Of a stretch of 64,000 nt of DNA, positions 49,515-60,415 are shown piece by piece. Origin of the DNA: Congeria kusceri (lineage: Eukaryota; Mollusca; Bivalvia; Myida; Dreissenidae); assembly GCA_027627225.1 (NCBI GenBank), contig CM051034.1:43660548-43724547 (forward strand), in the 5' to 3' direction. A model generated the notes under the pieces. It saw only the letters and a program-made list of their open reading frames with translations, made no database searches and was not told where the DNA came from. A program made the position numbers and the translations under genes. How positions within the stretch are numbered: position 1 is the stretch's first letter; every line of letters starts with the position of its first letter.

Positions 49515-50019
49515 TTTAAAGGGACTTGTTCACTTATTTTTTTGTAGTATGCCATTCATTACCTTAACTTAACAGATTTAAGCATCGGAACAATAAAGCT
49601 TACGTATAATGATAAGAAAAAAAAGAAAAGAAAAAAGTTGCTCCCACCGGGGTTCGAACCTCCGACCTCAAGATCAGACGGCTACCGCCCAAACCACTCG
49701 GCCATTCCAACTTTTACATATGGAGATGCATTATATATTTTATTAAATGATTGTATAATTTATGTAAGAGATCCATGTGTTGTCAGCAATTTTAACTAAC
49801 TCAACAGAAACACTCCAAATTATTCCATCGTTTAGCGTTACAAATGGTTTATGATTTTCTAAATTTCCACTGATGATTACTCATTAACAAAACGGTATTT
49901 ACAGTATGTCCTTTGTGTTATTTCGCTCCTGTATATATGCTATTCTTTCATTGTGGGAATCTGTGACAAAACGTTGGAAAATTGTAAGTTGGCCAATCTG
50001 TGAACTGGTCCCTTTAAAC
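49515..50019 (-). mobile_element. TIR element with internal tRNA-like segment, copy 3
   Basis: TTTAAAGGGACTTGTTCAC at the left and GTGAACTGGTCCCTTTAAA at the right are inverted. Read on the minus strand the interior matches copy 2 (AGGAGCGAAATAACAC). The tRNA-like segment at 49711-49637 is complete: GTTGGAATGGCCGAGTGG (A box), GTCTGATCTTGAGGTC (anticodon arm) and GGAGGTTCGAACCCCGG (B box). About 505 bp, the fullest copy. Confidence 0.8.
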
Positions 50020-50025
50020 AAATGA

Positions 50026-52398
50026 ATAGACCGTTTTCACGCTTAGAGAGCGTGCGCGGCGGCCATCTTGGAGGTATTCCTTCCTCTGTGTACAATAACT
50101 ACAGTTACCGATTTCAGATAAATTCAACAAAATAGCCAATTATCGTCCTATAATTGGCGGCCACAATCGTTCAAATAGAGAAATACGGGTCAATCATACA
50201 GAATACCAGATATAATAACTACAAGTGTAAACAAAATCGTGAATTGTTGGAAGAAAAAGGCTTGCATGGCTTTGAGTGTCAATCTCCATCTCCTGAGTGG
50301 CAAACGTTTAAAGAATACTGGAATATGTTCTGACCACATTAGCTAAAGTATGTTGACAGTTATGATAAATAATATGTAGTTATTAATCGAAGTGTCATTG
50401 TCAATCTTTGAATGTGGGTGATAATTTCAGGACAATGTGTCCCTATTTAAAAATTAGCCTCAATATATATTTAACTACATTCTTCACTATCACAGAATAT
50501 TTGGATGTTTCCCAGTAGCATAACAAATAGCAGTTTAAATGGTGATCATACATCCTTTCATTTATGCAGTTTGCTTAATTATTTATCTATTGTGTCATTT
50601 ATTTTTTTAGAAAAGATGTCGAAATTACTCGCCAGGTACCAGCCAGACGCTTGCTTTTGATAAATAGGAGAATAGACCCACGGATCTACAAACCGAGAAT
50701 CTAGCCACCACTTTGTTTAATACAGAATAACAAATTTCAGGTGTTTGTGTGATGTTATTGACTATGATTGTGTGATCATAAATAAATTGTTTGAATTGAT
50801 GTTTTTGATATATATATAAATATGGTATTGATTTGAGCATTATCATATAATTTGGTAATTGTAATGATTATATTACGAAACAAAGACAAATTAACTATTT
50901 TCTCACTGCTTAATGAGGAATAGGGTAAATAAAATTAATTACACATATTAAGTGTCAACTTTTTCTTGCTTTTCAAGAAAAGAAAATATAAACACAATTA
51001 CATGCCGTCTAAAGTGATCAACTATTTTATTAAGAAACCCTACATATACAGGTTGATAACAATAAAAAAATTAATCCATCTAAAATATGGCATCGTTCTT
51101 TGTACTCTACATTCTTGAGGTTTGGGGGTTACTGAATCTAAAATTTTGTTAATAATATAATACACAATTAAAATGTGTGTTTGTTCGGATTTTTCGTCGT
51201 ATTCAACAGTATTTCAGTCATATAACGGCAGTCAGTTAACCTACTGACACTTTTCCTGGGTATGCATGTTTACCAGTACTAAGTGCACATACTTATGCCA
51301 TTAACTGACAACTGCCGTACTTGAATCAGAGGTAGGGGAAGAATGGCCGTAAAAATAATTTCACGACCCCCACACAAGTTATGTGGCCAGGCTGGGAATC
51401 GAACCCGCGATCCTCTGATTTGTAGTCCAGCGCTCTACCAACTGAGCTAGCCGGCCCGTCCACATTAAAATAAATAATACCAATATTTCATTGTTTACTT
51501 TCGGTATTATATTTTATACAATATTACTAATATAATACACATTAAACTAATTAATACCAATAATTAAAAAATCTTAGATTTATAGATACTGTACATAACA
51601 ACATTGGAGATCTGAAAGTTAAACAAAATAAAATATTCCAAAATGCATTTATAAATTTAATTACAGCAAGACGTTATCATTTAAGTTTAATGGTGGCCAA
51701 CACCGAAAACATAAAAGCTGCTACATGTGTACACGTTTCGCCACACCCTTGCAGTCGCAGTGGATGGCTTAAAATATGCCCATCTTCTCTGCGATGATCC
51801 CGGGCTTTAGGGCTTTGTCAGGCTGGGAGTAGATCACCTTAAATAAAATATTAATATTACATATACATTTAAAATATATAGTTTTAGCATTTTGTATTAT
51901 AATTTATAGACCTCTTTGATCATGTCCCTTATTGTACTAAATCAAGCATGAAATGAGTGACTCACTGACTGCCAACAGGTGCATGTAATTCACATACAAT
52001 TTACAAATGCTACATAAAGTAACATATCATTGTCAAATTTAAGTAACAACTACCAATACATTACAGAACAGATATTTCATAGGCACACACTTACTGTTTC
52101 CTAGTAAATGAGGCAAATCACATGTTTCTTGTCAATAACAACTAAACGCCTAATGTCCATCCACATTCAATGTTATTCACAGCATCAAAACTGGTCGCCG
52201 TGTGTATATACAAAGTCGGAAGATGAACACACTTGTAGGATATCTATCGGTTATTTTTAGTCATTTTACGCTTCAGAAAACATGAGCATTTTTCTTGTTG
52301 AGTCATATAATTATATTTAGATATTCTGGGGAATACATCCAATATGGCCGCCAACCGGTGTTACGGTAAAATTATACCTCGTCGTGAAAACGGTCTAT
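50026..52398. mobile_element. 2.4-kb DNA transposon with ATAGACCGTTTTCACG termini
   Basis: Left end ATAGACCGTTTTCACG with GGCGGCCATCTTGGAGGTAT about 35 bp in; right end CGTGAAAACGGTCTAT with ATACATCCAATATGGCCGCC about 35-45 bp in. These are inverted with matching subterminal blocks. The interior holds a SINE (51187-51458) and part of a degenerate coding region (51690-51837). Superfamily not assigned. Confidence 0.65.
51187..51458 (-). mobile_element. tRNA-derived SINE, family 1, nested in the 2.4-kb transposon
   Basis: The head GGCTAGCTCAGTTGGTAGAG, CTGGACTACAAATCAG and B box GGGTTCGATTCCC, and the body, match 24155-24434 closely throughout. Both copies end near a GTATTCAACAGTATTTCAGT word (plus strand). 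Confidence 0.85.
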
Positions 52399-52543
52399 AC
52401 ACAAAACTAATGAACCAACAATTAAAATAAATTATACTGAAAACAATTTCAGACGAATTACCTGCTTCGCAATGGTGGCTCTTGGGCCTCCTGGGATGAC
52501 AATAAGGTCTTGGACTTGATAACGTTCATCACTGACAAACCGG
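51690..52543 (-). pseudogene. Degenerate spliced ORF with SWIM-like Cys/His motif
   Basis: Exon 1 (52543-52462), with an AG before and GTAATT after, reads RFVSDERYQVQDLIVIPGG then PRATIAKQ. Exon 2 begins at 51837 after TTATTTAAG and continues in phase VIYSQPDKALKPGIIAEKMG then IF and TAA at 51771. Just past that stop, HCDCKG and, one frame over, CGETCTHVAAFMFSV form a C-x-C..C-x-H pattern like SWIM zinc fingers, which in animals often occur in transposon-encoded proteins with a YqaJ nuclease domain. The in-frame stop and frameshift mark it as broken. Exon 1 lies outside the right end of the TIR element and exon 2 inside it, so the relation is unresolved. Confidence 0.4.
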
Positions 52544-52559
52544 CTGCATATCAATATAG

Positions 52560-54230
52560 ACAGAATCATCTAATTTGAATTTGTCATTTGGAAAGATGAA
52601 GGTAATCAAATATATATTGGATGTAGTAATACTTGGTCAGAACATGCAGTTCACTTCTGTTGATGTGAGCAAGTTAGTAACACATTGTTTAAGCAGTTTC
52701 TGCATAACACCATTGCAGAGATCAAGTACAATTTCTCCAACTCTGATTGAATAATTATTATTATGACTCAACATTTTCTGTGTAATATTGTTACAGTTAT
52801 GTAAAATTGGAGTGTATAGTAAAACATTTATTGCATTTCTTTATATGACTACAATTATTAATTGATCTACTTTCTGTGATATTAAGTTTAATTTACATAC
52901 ATTCCATGCGCCAGTGACATACATGGTCTGCTTTGAACAACACCATTATCATTATCGGGTGGAATGCTGCAGCAAACACTGGCTAAGGAATTTGACTGAG
53001 GTTAAGAACAGTGGATAAAAAACATTCTACTAATCCTTAATATTATGAAGACTTCTAAAGTAAACACTCTTAAATGTGTGATAGGGACTGGAAAGTTCCA
53101 ATTAATGAAGTTATTTTTAATTACTATAACCACAATTCTTAATAACAAATGTACTATGTGGTTTATTTAAAAAAAACAATTTAATGAAACACACTGTTTA
53201 GTGTTAATTAATTGTTTTACATATTTCATGTTTTTGTGAAGACATGCAAAGGTCTTCAAATTGTGATTCTTTTTAAAGATGTGATGCAACCTATATATGA
53301 TGCTAACCAATTACATGTAATTAATATATATAATCTTGACTGAACCATAGTTTTCTTTTATTTGCAAAATTAAATGTAAAAATTTTGTGAGGATAACGCA
53401 GAAACCGTATTATCAAGGATACTTTTAGAAGCATAATATTTTCAAATATGTGCAGTTTTTTTTTTGTATTTCAGTGTGTTTACACTTTTTACTGGAATTA
53501 TCTTCGATTTTGTTTTAATTTCCAGTTTGGATTCGAATCAGATTTCCATTTGTTTATATGATTTTTAAATATTTAGTTTTATTTTAATTAAGGTCATTGA
53601 AATGTGGAAATTTGAATTTGTTACTAAATGTCTCACAAATTAATTGTCGGTTAAGTATTCTTAATTATTAACTTTTTTCAATTTTGTTGCACTGGTTTTA
53701 TAGCATGTATGATGGTGTATGATGCTAATATTAATAAATAACTTGCATGTGGATAAAAAACATTTGTAAATGTTTTCATTGGCAATTCAACTTACAATAA
53801 ATGATTGAATTTCTTAGCTTTTTCTTGGTTACTGTCACATCACTGACATGTTGTTAGTGACTTTTTATACAAACCTATAAGATTTCAATGTGACATGTCC
53901 TTTAATGTTTTTAGCTATAACCTCGTAACTGATTTAAATATTAATTAAAAATGAAGACGTTGAAAGATCATATAAACCTTTGTTTAAATAAATGGTGTAT
54001 ACATTTCATTGATGACTTTCTATTGCTTCTGTTATATTTTCACAGCTTTTTGGGATTGTTTTATTATAATTTGGTTCTCAAACGTATGAAATGTTTTGAG
54101 AAGATATAATTAGATGTAGTTATTAAAAATGAAGATATGTACACTTTCTTGAGTGTTGTTCCAAATTGCACATCATTTTGAAATTTAGCATTAATATAAA
54201 CAAGTGTGGTTATCAATTCCAAAGATATTG
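52560..54230. other. Very AT-rich stretch, nothing recognised
   Basis: No exon-like or repeat structure; long T/A-rich tracts only. Confidence 0.5.
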
Positions 54231-54235
54231 ACAAC

Positions 54236-54802
54236 ATCGTCGAATAGATATCGGACCAATGTAGGCTTGCTAGCTGGAATGATATTGGCCCGATGTCTAT
54301 ACGATATACGTCCGATAAACAATGCTCCGACATCTATCCGATCAAATGCCGATGGGAAAAACGTTGATAGGATAGATATCGAGCGATATCTATCCGAGAT
54401 ATTTAAAACATATCGGATAGATATCGAACCGATGTAGGCTTGCTTTCTGGCACGATATTGGCCCGATGTGTATCCGATATGTATCCGATATGCAACGCTT
54501 CGATCACGGCCCGATCAAATGCCGATGGGCCAAACGTTGACCGGATAGATATCGCGAGCGATATTTATCCGAGATATTTAAAACATATCGGATAGATGTC
54601 TGACTGATGTAGGCTCGCTATCTGGGACGATATTGGCCCGATGTATATCCGATATGTATTCGATATGCAATGCTTCGATGACGGCCCGATCAAACGCCGA
54701 TGGGAAAAACATTGATCGGATAGATATCGCTCACGATATCTATCCGATATTCAGAACATATCGGATATATATCGGACCAATGTAGGCTTGCTGGCTGGGC
54801 AG
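54236..54802. repeat. GATATC-rich satellite, about three tandem units
   Basis: GATCAAATGCCGATGGG or variants start near 54340, 54513 and 54688, spacing 173-175 bp. Each unit carries an inverted block GATATCGCGAGCGATATC. The array closes with GTAGGCTTGCTGGCTGGG. Same family as 1-285. Short ORFs across it are artefacts. Confidence 0.9.
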
Positions 54803-55587
54803 TATCTACTTGATAGTGGCACAATGCATTTATATATGTAGGCGTTTAAATTTGTATTTATTAACTGATATACTAACGACGTATCGGACTGCCTTTCGAA
54901 AGAAAGCTGAAAACTTGACATTAGTTTACATTCGTCTGCTGCCCATACCATGCATTTTTTGGCACGTGTACGGTTATGACACAAACATTTAATGACGTCA
55001 AAAGCATCACTGGAAAGTTGTTGAAGACATCTGGATAGAGCCAGATGGTTCGACTGTTAAATAATCAGACTGATGTCATAGTGATTGACGCAGATTTTGC
55101 GCTGAACTGTAAGTCATTTATGTAAATTGTTTGTCATACAGTGAACGTTGGCATATAAATAATATATAAATGTTCGTTCCCTTCGCAGCCTAAACAATGC
55201 TCAGTCTTCAGAGTAAATTAGACTACACATGTATAAATATGTACTATTATATTTTAAAACAATATACATTTTAAGTACACTTTGGCTTGGTAATTTTATG
55301 CGACGTTGACCACTTAAAACACGGAAAAGATCTTTCATTAATGTCATGGTATTTTATCGAAGTTGCAAATAGTTATAAAAGATAATCTGTCAGCATGTAC
55401 ATGTTTTATGTGGAGTCATTTTTTTTTTATTATTGAATTAAATATCTTGGAATGTTGGGCCTGAGTTAATGATTAGATTGTGTAGGGGCTTCGGATCATC
55501 TTTATTAAAACAGGTTGTTGAGACTTAATATTGTTTTCTGAATCAATTGAAAAACTAAGATTGTATAATTTGTATTATTAATTTCAG

Positions 55588-56148
55588 GTTTCCACCACAA
55601 CAGAGTCGGCCAAAAATGAAGACGCAGCTGTTATTTTAAAGATCAAACTGAAGCGAGAGCCAATATTTTACGCATTCTACATACTAATCCCCATTGTCCT
55701 ACTTTCGATTTTAAACGTCCTCACATTTGTTCTTCCGGTATCGTCAGGAGAGCGGGCTTCCTACGCAGTTACCGTTTTCCTTTCTTTGGCCGTCTTTCTC
55801 ACAATAGTGGCATCTGAAATACCAAAGAACTATAGTGTTAGTAACATAGTTACTTCAATCATTTCAAAATACATCACGGTGACGATAGCACTTGCACAGC
55901 AATCGTTATAACGCCACTGTTTGAATCGCGACTGGCAGACAGAGATGAGTGCATGGGCCAAATCGGATCTGGATACAAGACACTCTACCGGCTAGCTCAG
56001 ATGTGAATGCGATCGCAGAAGACATGCGGCATCTGATCTTAAATGGGTAGACATCGTTGGGGCATTGGATTATTTTTTGTTTTGGTTATATTTTGTGATA
56101 ACTTTCGCAGCGACAGTGGTTTTATTTACACTGTCAGTTATTAAATGA
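55588..56148 (+). pseudogene. Nicotinic acetylcholine receptor subunit pseudogene (TM1-TM4 region)
   Basis: After an acceptor TTATTAATTTCAG at 55587 the frame encodes KIKLKREPIFYAFYILIPIV (TM1), then SGERASYAVTVFLSLAVFLT (the classic TM2 region), SEIPKNYS and the start of TM3. A one-base shift near 55890 leads to TAA at 55909; TM3 resumes one frame over as TAIVITPLFESRLADRDEC. That frame stops at 56004; a third holds DVNAIAEDMRHLIL, and a fourth WVDIVGALDYFLFWLYFV and a TM4 end with TGA at 56146. The long TM3-TM4 loop is mostly missing. No ligand-binding domain was found upstream. Such subunits form pentameric cation channels, but three frame breaks rule out a functional product unless the assembly is wrong. 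Confidence 0.85.
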
Positions 56149-56539
56149 ATATTTGCTGCGTGAACAAAATATTGTCGTGGAAATTATTTAAAAAAATGAC
56201 CAGAGAGTAAGAAGCAAATAAATCTTGTAAAGAAAACAACAACAAAACCAGCGATCCTTTTAGTGTAGTACGTAACTATTATCTATGGAAACTCAGAGGT
56301 TCTTACGTAATGATCTCATGTTGTATAAATTATTACAACTTTCGCACATTGCTTGCTGTCGACATTTCCCTCATGTTTTCTGTTATGTTTTTGTGTCAAA
56401 CGAGTTTTGAATACAAGAAACTACGCTGCAATTAACCTAATTAGGGAATATACATGTGGGCCGTTATTAGGTACGGACAGTAATTATTGACACCTGCCCG
56501 GAACGATGCAATTGTGACTTTTGACTGTATCCTTTATTA

Positions 56540-56950
56540 TATCTCCCCAGATGAAGACGAATTACACACAATGACATGTGCATCTGCTATAATGCAGATG
56601 TTAAAGGCTGACTTTTTATTCGTCAACTTTGTACTGCGGTGTGATGAGGCATTAATTTGTCTGCAAGAGTCAATAATATTATGGTTTAGTAGAACTGAAA
56701 GGGAAAGACAATAGTATGTCTATTTAGCAATTAATTATGAGAACACTGGATTTAATTGACGTGCAATTCTAATAGACATAAGGAAACACTTTGTGCTTAC
56801 TCTGGATTGTTTTCAGGCATACGTACCCGTAGGTTAATTATCTTCAGACCGTGTACCTGCAGGGAAATCTATTAATCATTTCAATTAACGTACATTGTCA
56901 AAGTAGTTAATTATTGCAATTATTAATAAGATATTTCGATTTGACCGCAA
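56540..56950. promoter_or_regulatory. Candidate conserved non-coding element, right copy
   Basis: Collinear with 37593-38185. Matching blocks include ACACAATGAC, GATGTTAAAGG, TTATTCGTCAAC, GGCATTAATTTGTCTGCAAG, GGATTTAATTGACGTGCAAT, CCCGTAGGTTAATTATC, GGGAAATCTATTAATCATTT and TTGCAATTATTAATAAGATA. It is about 180 bp shorter than the left copy, mainly in the middle. A 75-codon frame across it (56487-56714) is not credible. A GA microsatellite follows at 56969-56987. Confidence 0.5.
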
Positions 56951-56989
56951 GTTTTCGCTGAAGTATAAGAGAGAGAGAGAGAGAGATAG

Positions 56990-58610
56990 AAAGTTTGTGG
57001 GTTTTAAACACATATTTCATACACAATGATACACTAAATTAATAACATTAATTAAATAAATAATATGATCATATTTAAAATACAAAGCTATAAGTATAAG
57101 TGCAAATCACTTGCAAATGTATACTTATGTCGTTTATACGTCGGTTGTAATGGTGTTATATATGTAGGGTACGACTTTTATACAAACACAATGGCAATAT
57201 CACCAAACAGTTAGACATTTTATGACCATCAGATACCTCACAACTGTAATTAAGAAATCCGCAAGCCTATTTTTAAGATTGTTCACTTGTGTCTTAAGTA
57301 TGTTTAAATATAAGGTAGAAAACTTGATTAGTCAATAACTAGAAGCGATGTCCTGGTAAAGTTTTTAATCTGAAATATCTCATGATCTGCATAGTTTAAG
57401 AATAACATTTAAAAAAAGGTCGCAGTCAGACGCTACCACTTATACAACGCGACCATTATATATCACTCTCGCTACCCCGTATTTATATCTATATCAAGAT
57501 ATATTCCTATTACAGAAATTCGTCCAAAACAACGCAAATAACCGAACACACTTACGATTTGTCACGAAGAATAATCAGTGTCAGGTTAATAATTTTGCAA
57601 CATACCATCGTCATTAGTATGAGAGCGACAAAGCCATGATGACTTTTTTGAACTGACGATTACCAAGCCACGGGGGAATGTTGTGTCACTCAATGTCACA
57701 AGTATTTTTAATACTGAACGTATTCTCCGAAACTACATGTACTTTTCGGTCACACTAAGTTTGCATGTAAATGTTTACATACAATTATTTGATCCAGATA
57801 TATTAATATTTTTATGTAATTCTGTTCAATTTGTTAAACTATGTTGAAAGTAGAGAATATGATCTTTGAAGACAACAACATTACTAACTCTTGTGTACAG
57901 TCTGTTTGGATCGGTATACGTAGTAAAAAAACCTGCGGAGATCCAAATATTCAACACAAGTGTACTTGACTTATTTTTTTAAGTATACACTGGTTTTCGA
58001 CGGTAACTGTGTAAGCTATGCGTATACTTTATTTCGCTGCCCCAGTTAGTTAGTGACGGGAGACGATGCGGAATCAATTCGCGTGTAGTAAAACAGTAAC
58101 AGTACTTAATGTGATAGCTCCTTTGTAACAAACTCGCGGCTTTTAAAAATTGCTTTCGGGTTTCAGCACAGAAAACTCAACTGTAACAGCAAACTACCAA
58201 TTCAAATAAATGAGTAATACAATAGTCTATTAAAAGCGAACACTACTCACGTGATTACATAAAAAGTACTACACGTGTAATCACAATTTTTATTAGCAGA
58301 AATTTTATTGTCCGGAGTATATATCTACTTTGCATTAAAATACATTGAAAAATACATTGAAGTTAAACTCTACCAGATTACAACGAGCACACCCAAGAGT
58401 GGTATACAAAATCGGATATCTGTACACAGCAGTAAAAGACAAATTTCTAGTGTTGAACCCTAGCGATTTGTTGATGTTTTGTACGATATTGTCTAAATTG
58501 TAGTATTGTTTGTGACGCAGGAAAATACTCTTTAGCATTTTAACCGGATCATGTTTGTTAAACCGTCGTTGTAATAACATACGCCAGTAAGAATAAAATA
58601 CATATAATAA
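56990..58610. other. AT-rich intergenic stretch
   Basis: Nothing beyond short unrecognised ORFs (for example 58580-58335 on the minus strand). Confidence 0.45.
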
Positions 58611-58612
58611 TA

Positions 58613-59678
58613 CAGTGTACTCCCTCTATACCGAACACCGACCGGACCGGACCAAATGTTCGGTTTTCAGGGAGTTCCGGTTTACTGAGGATTTGAGGCA
58701 AAATACAATAATGCACATAGATTAATATATTAATTTATTCGTTCTATTCAGACTAATTCAACTATGGCATTTTATGACAGTACTAATTTAAAACGTAAGG
58801 CATTATTATAACATGTAACACATTTCGAAATCGTTGATCAAACATAATACAAAACTAGCACACATCAATTTTAACACACCGCACAATCAAATGAATGTCA
58901 CAAATCAGCATACATGGCATGTATCGGTTAAACTTATACAATGTACGATAATACATGTAGACAATGTTTATACATATTAAGAGTAACACAATCCTGACAT
59001 AATGTGGCATAATATGACGGAAGTAACATAACACATTATAATAAAGTGCAGCACATTTTAAAATCATGACCAAGGGCAATGCTAAACCAGCACACACACA
59101 GTCACATGAGCATCACACATTAGCCTATAATTTACACTTTGCTCAAAAAAGTCACTGATCGTAGTCTGTTTTGCAGCGTACCCTTGACAATCTTCATCTC
59201 TGTAATTTCGACCGACATCAAGCAAATTATGTTTTAATTAAAGTAATCATTAATAATTATTACAACATTAATAGTTATAACCTGAGTTATATAAATTGTT
59301 TGTAAAATGTTTAGATATTTTCTAAACAATTGGAAACAATCAAATTAACATACTGTTTATTGTTCACACTCTAGCAACTAATCACCCTTATCTAGAGTCC
59401 TAATATGATGTCGAACTGTTGCCCCTAATTATCGGATTAAGCGTGCAATCACACTGCGGCAAGACAATCGCGAGCTAAAGATAATCGATAACATCAGATT
59501 GTCACACATGTTCGGTTTACAGAGGTCAATTTGTACTCGATATTTAGAATACAGAGGTTCCGGTATACCGAGGGTTTTCGCACATTAAACATATAGGCAA
59601 AAAAACGGGACCAGAGCGTCTGTTCGATTTTCAGAGAGTTCCGGTTTATAGTGAATTCGGTTTTAAGGGAGTACACTG
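58613..59678. mobile_element. 1.07-kb TA-flanked TIR element (Tc1/mariner- or pogo-like, non-autonomous)
   Basis: Starts CAGTGTACTCCCTCTATACC and ends TTTTAAGGGAGTACACTG, with TA on both sides (58611-58612 and 59679-59680). Subterminal words TTCGGTTTTCAGGGAGTTCC (left) and TTCGATTTTCAGAGAGTTCC (right) are direct repeats, giving nested structure; a related word ACAGAGGTTCCGGTATACCG lies at about 59552. Short ORFs inside show no transposase motifs. Confidence 0.8.
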
Positions 59679-59730
59679 TATATAATAATATATATGCGTT
59701 ATTTTTGTAGTTATCCAATGTGTATAATTT

Positions 59731-59935
59731 TGTTGTGACGTATCCAGTATAGTACGGTAGCGTATCGGTAAGTATGGTTTTCTCCCTTGTCTCCCTGTTA
59801 GTGGGGGATACCCGTGAGTTCACGGGTCTCTTCCGTTCCAGACGTAGGCGAGGTAAGACGTGCTTTGAGGAGTAGTAAGTTTCCCAGTATTTACCATAGG
59901 ATAAGGTTAAGGTTGCGTTATAGGAGGTTTACTTT
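59731..59935 (+). repeat. Putative 5' LTR
   Basis: TGTTGTGACGTATCC resembles LTR starts of Ty3/Gypsy elements. The right end is placed just before a primer-binding-like sequence at 59938. It contains a short dyad CCCGTGAGTTCACGGG (59810-59825). No second LTR is in the window for comparison, and the 3' border lacks a clear CA, so both ends are estimates. Confidence 0.4.
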
Positions 59936-59937
59936 AT

Positions 59938-59948
59938 TGGCGACGAGG
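59938..59948 (+). promoter_or_regulatory. Putative tRNA primer-binding site
   Basis: TGGCGACGAGG immediately follows the presumed LTR. TGG-starting sequences pair with tRNA 3' CCA ends; GGCGAC-type sites occur in several Gypsy lineages. The tRNA is not identified. Confidence 0.4.
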
Positions 59949-60415
59949 TTAATTAGGTGTGGCTGCGTACATTTAGAATTCAACAATTATATTTCACTTT
60001 TTTCCAGAACTTTCCGGTTAGGTCCAGTAAATTTAGCGGGAGGGGAAATTGTGGGTTAAAATATAATTTTTGATTGTACGGCATTCAGTTATCGGGGATA
60101 TTAGTCTGGCAACCTTGTGAAGGCCTGTAAATTAATTTAACTAATTAATTTTTCCAGTTTAGGCCAGAATTAGGTGGCTATTCTGTTTCTGCACAGAATT
60201 AAAGGAACAGTGTTTGAGAATCGGGAAATATTAGGGAAGGTTAGTAAGCAGTGTCTTGTAGCCACGCTAGTGTTTCAAGCTGTGTCTTTTAGTCACGCTT
60301 GGTCCCTCTAGTATCGGGGGTAAATTGTTTAAGTAAAATAAATAAAGAAATAAATTTTTTGTGTTTATTGGTTATTATTTATTGGTATCGGCCCTGCACT
60401 TGTTTATTAATAAAA

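Noticed and set aside
49637..49711. Stand-alone tRNA gene (Leu/Ser-like) on the minus strand
   Set aside because: It sits inside a TIR element that has related tRNA-like remnants in two other copies, and the anticodon stem pairs poorly.
54990..55110. Possible ligand-binding-domain exon upstream of the receptor remnant
   Set aside because: A short stretch ends at a plausible donor (GTAAGT), but translations contain stops and no Cys-loop signature.
56487..56714. 75-codon ORF downstream of the receptor remnant
   Set aside because: It overlaps the duplicated non-coding element; the counterpart at 37.6 kb shows no matching reading frame.
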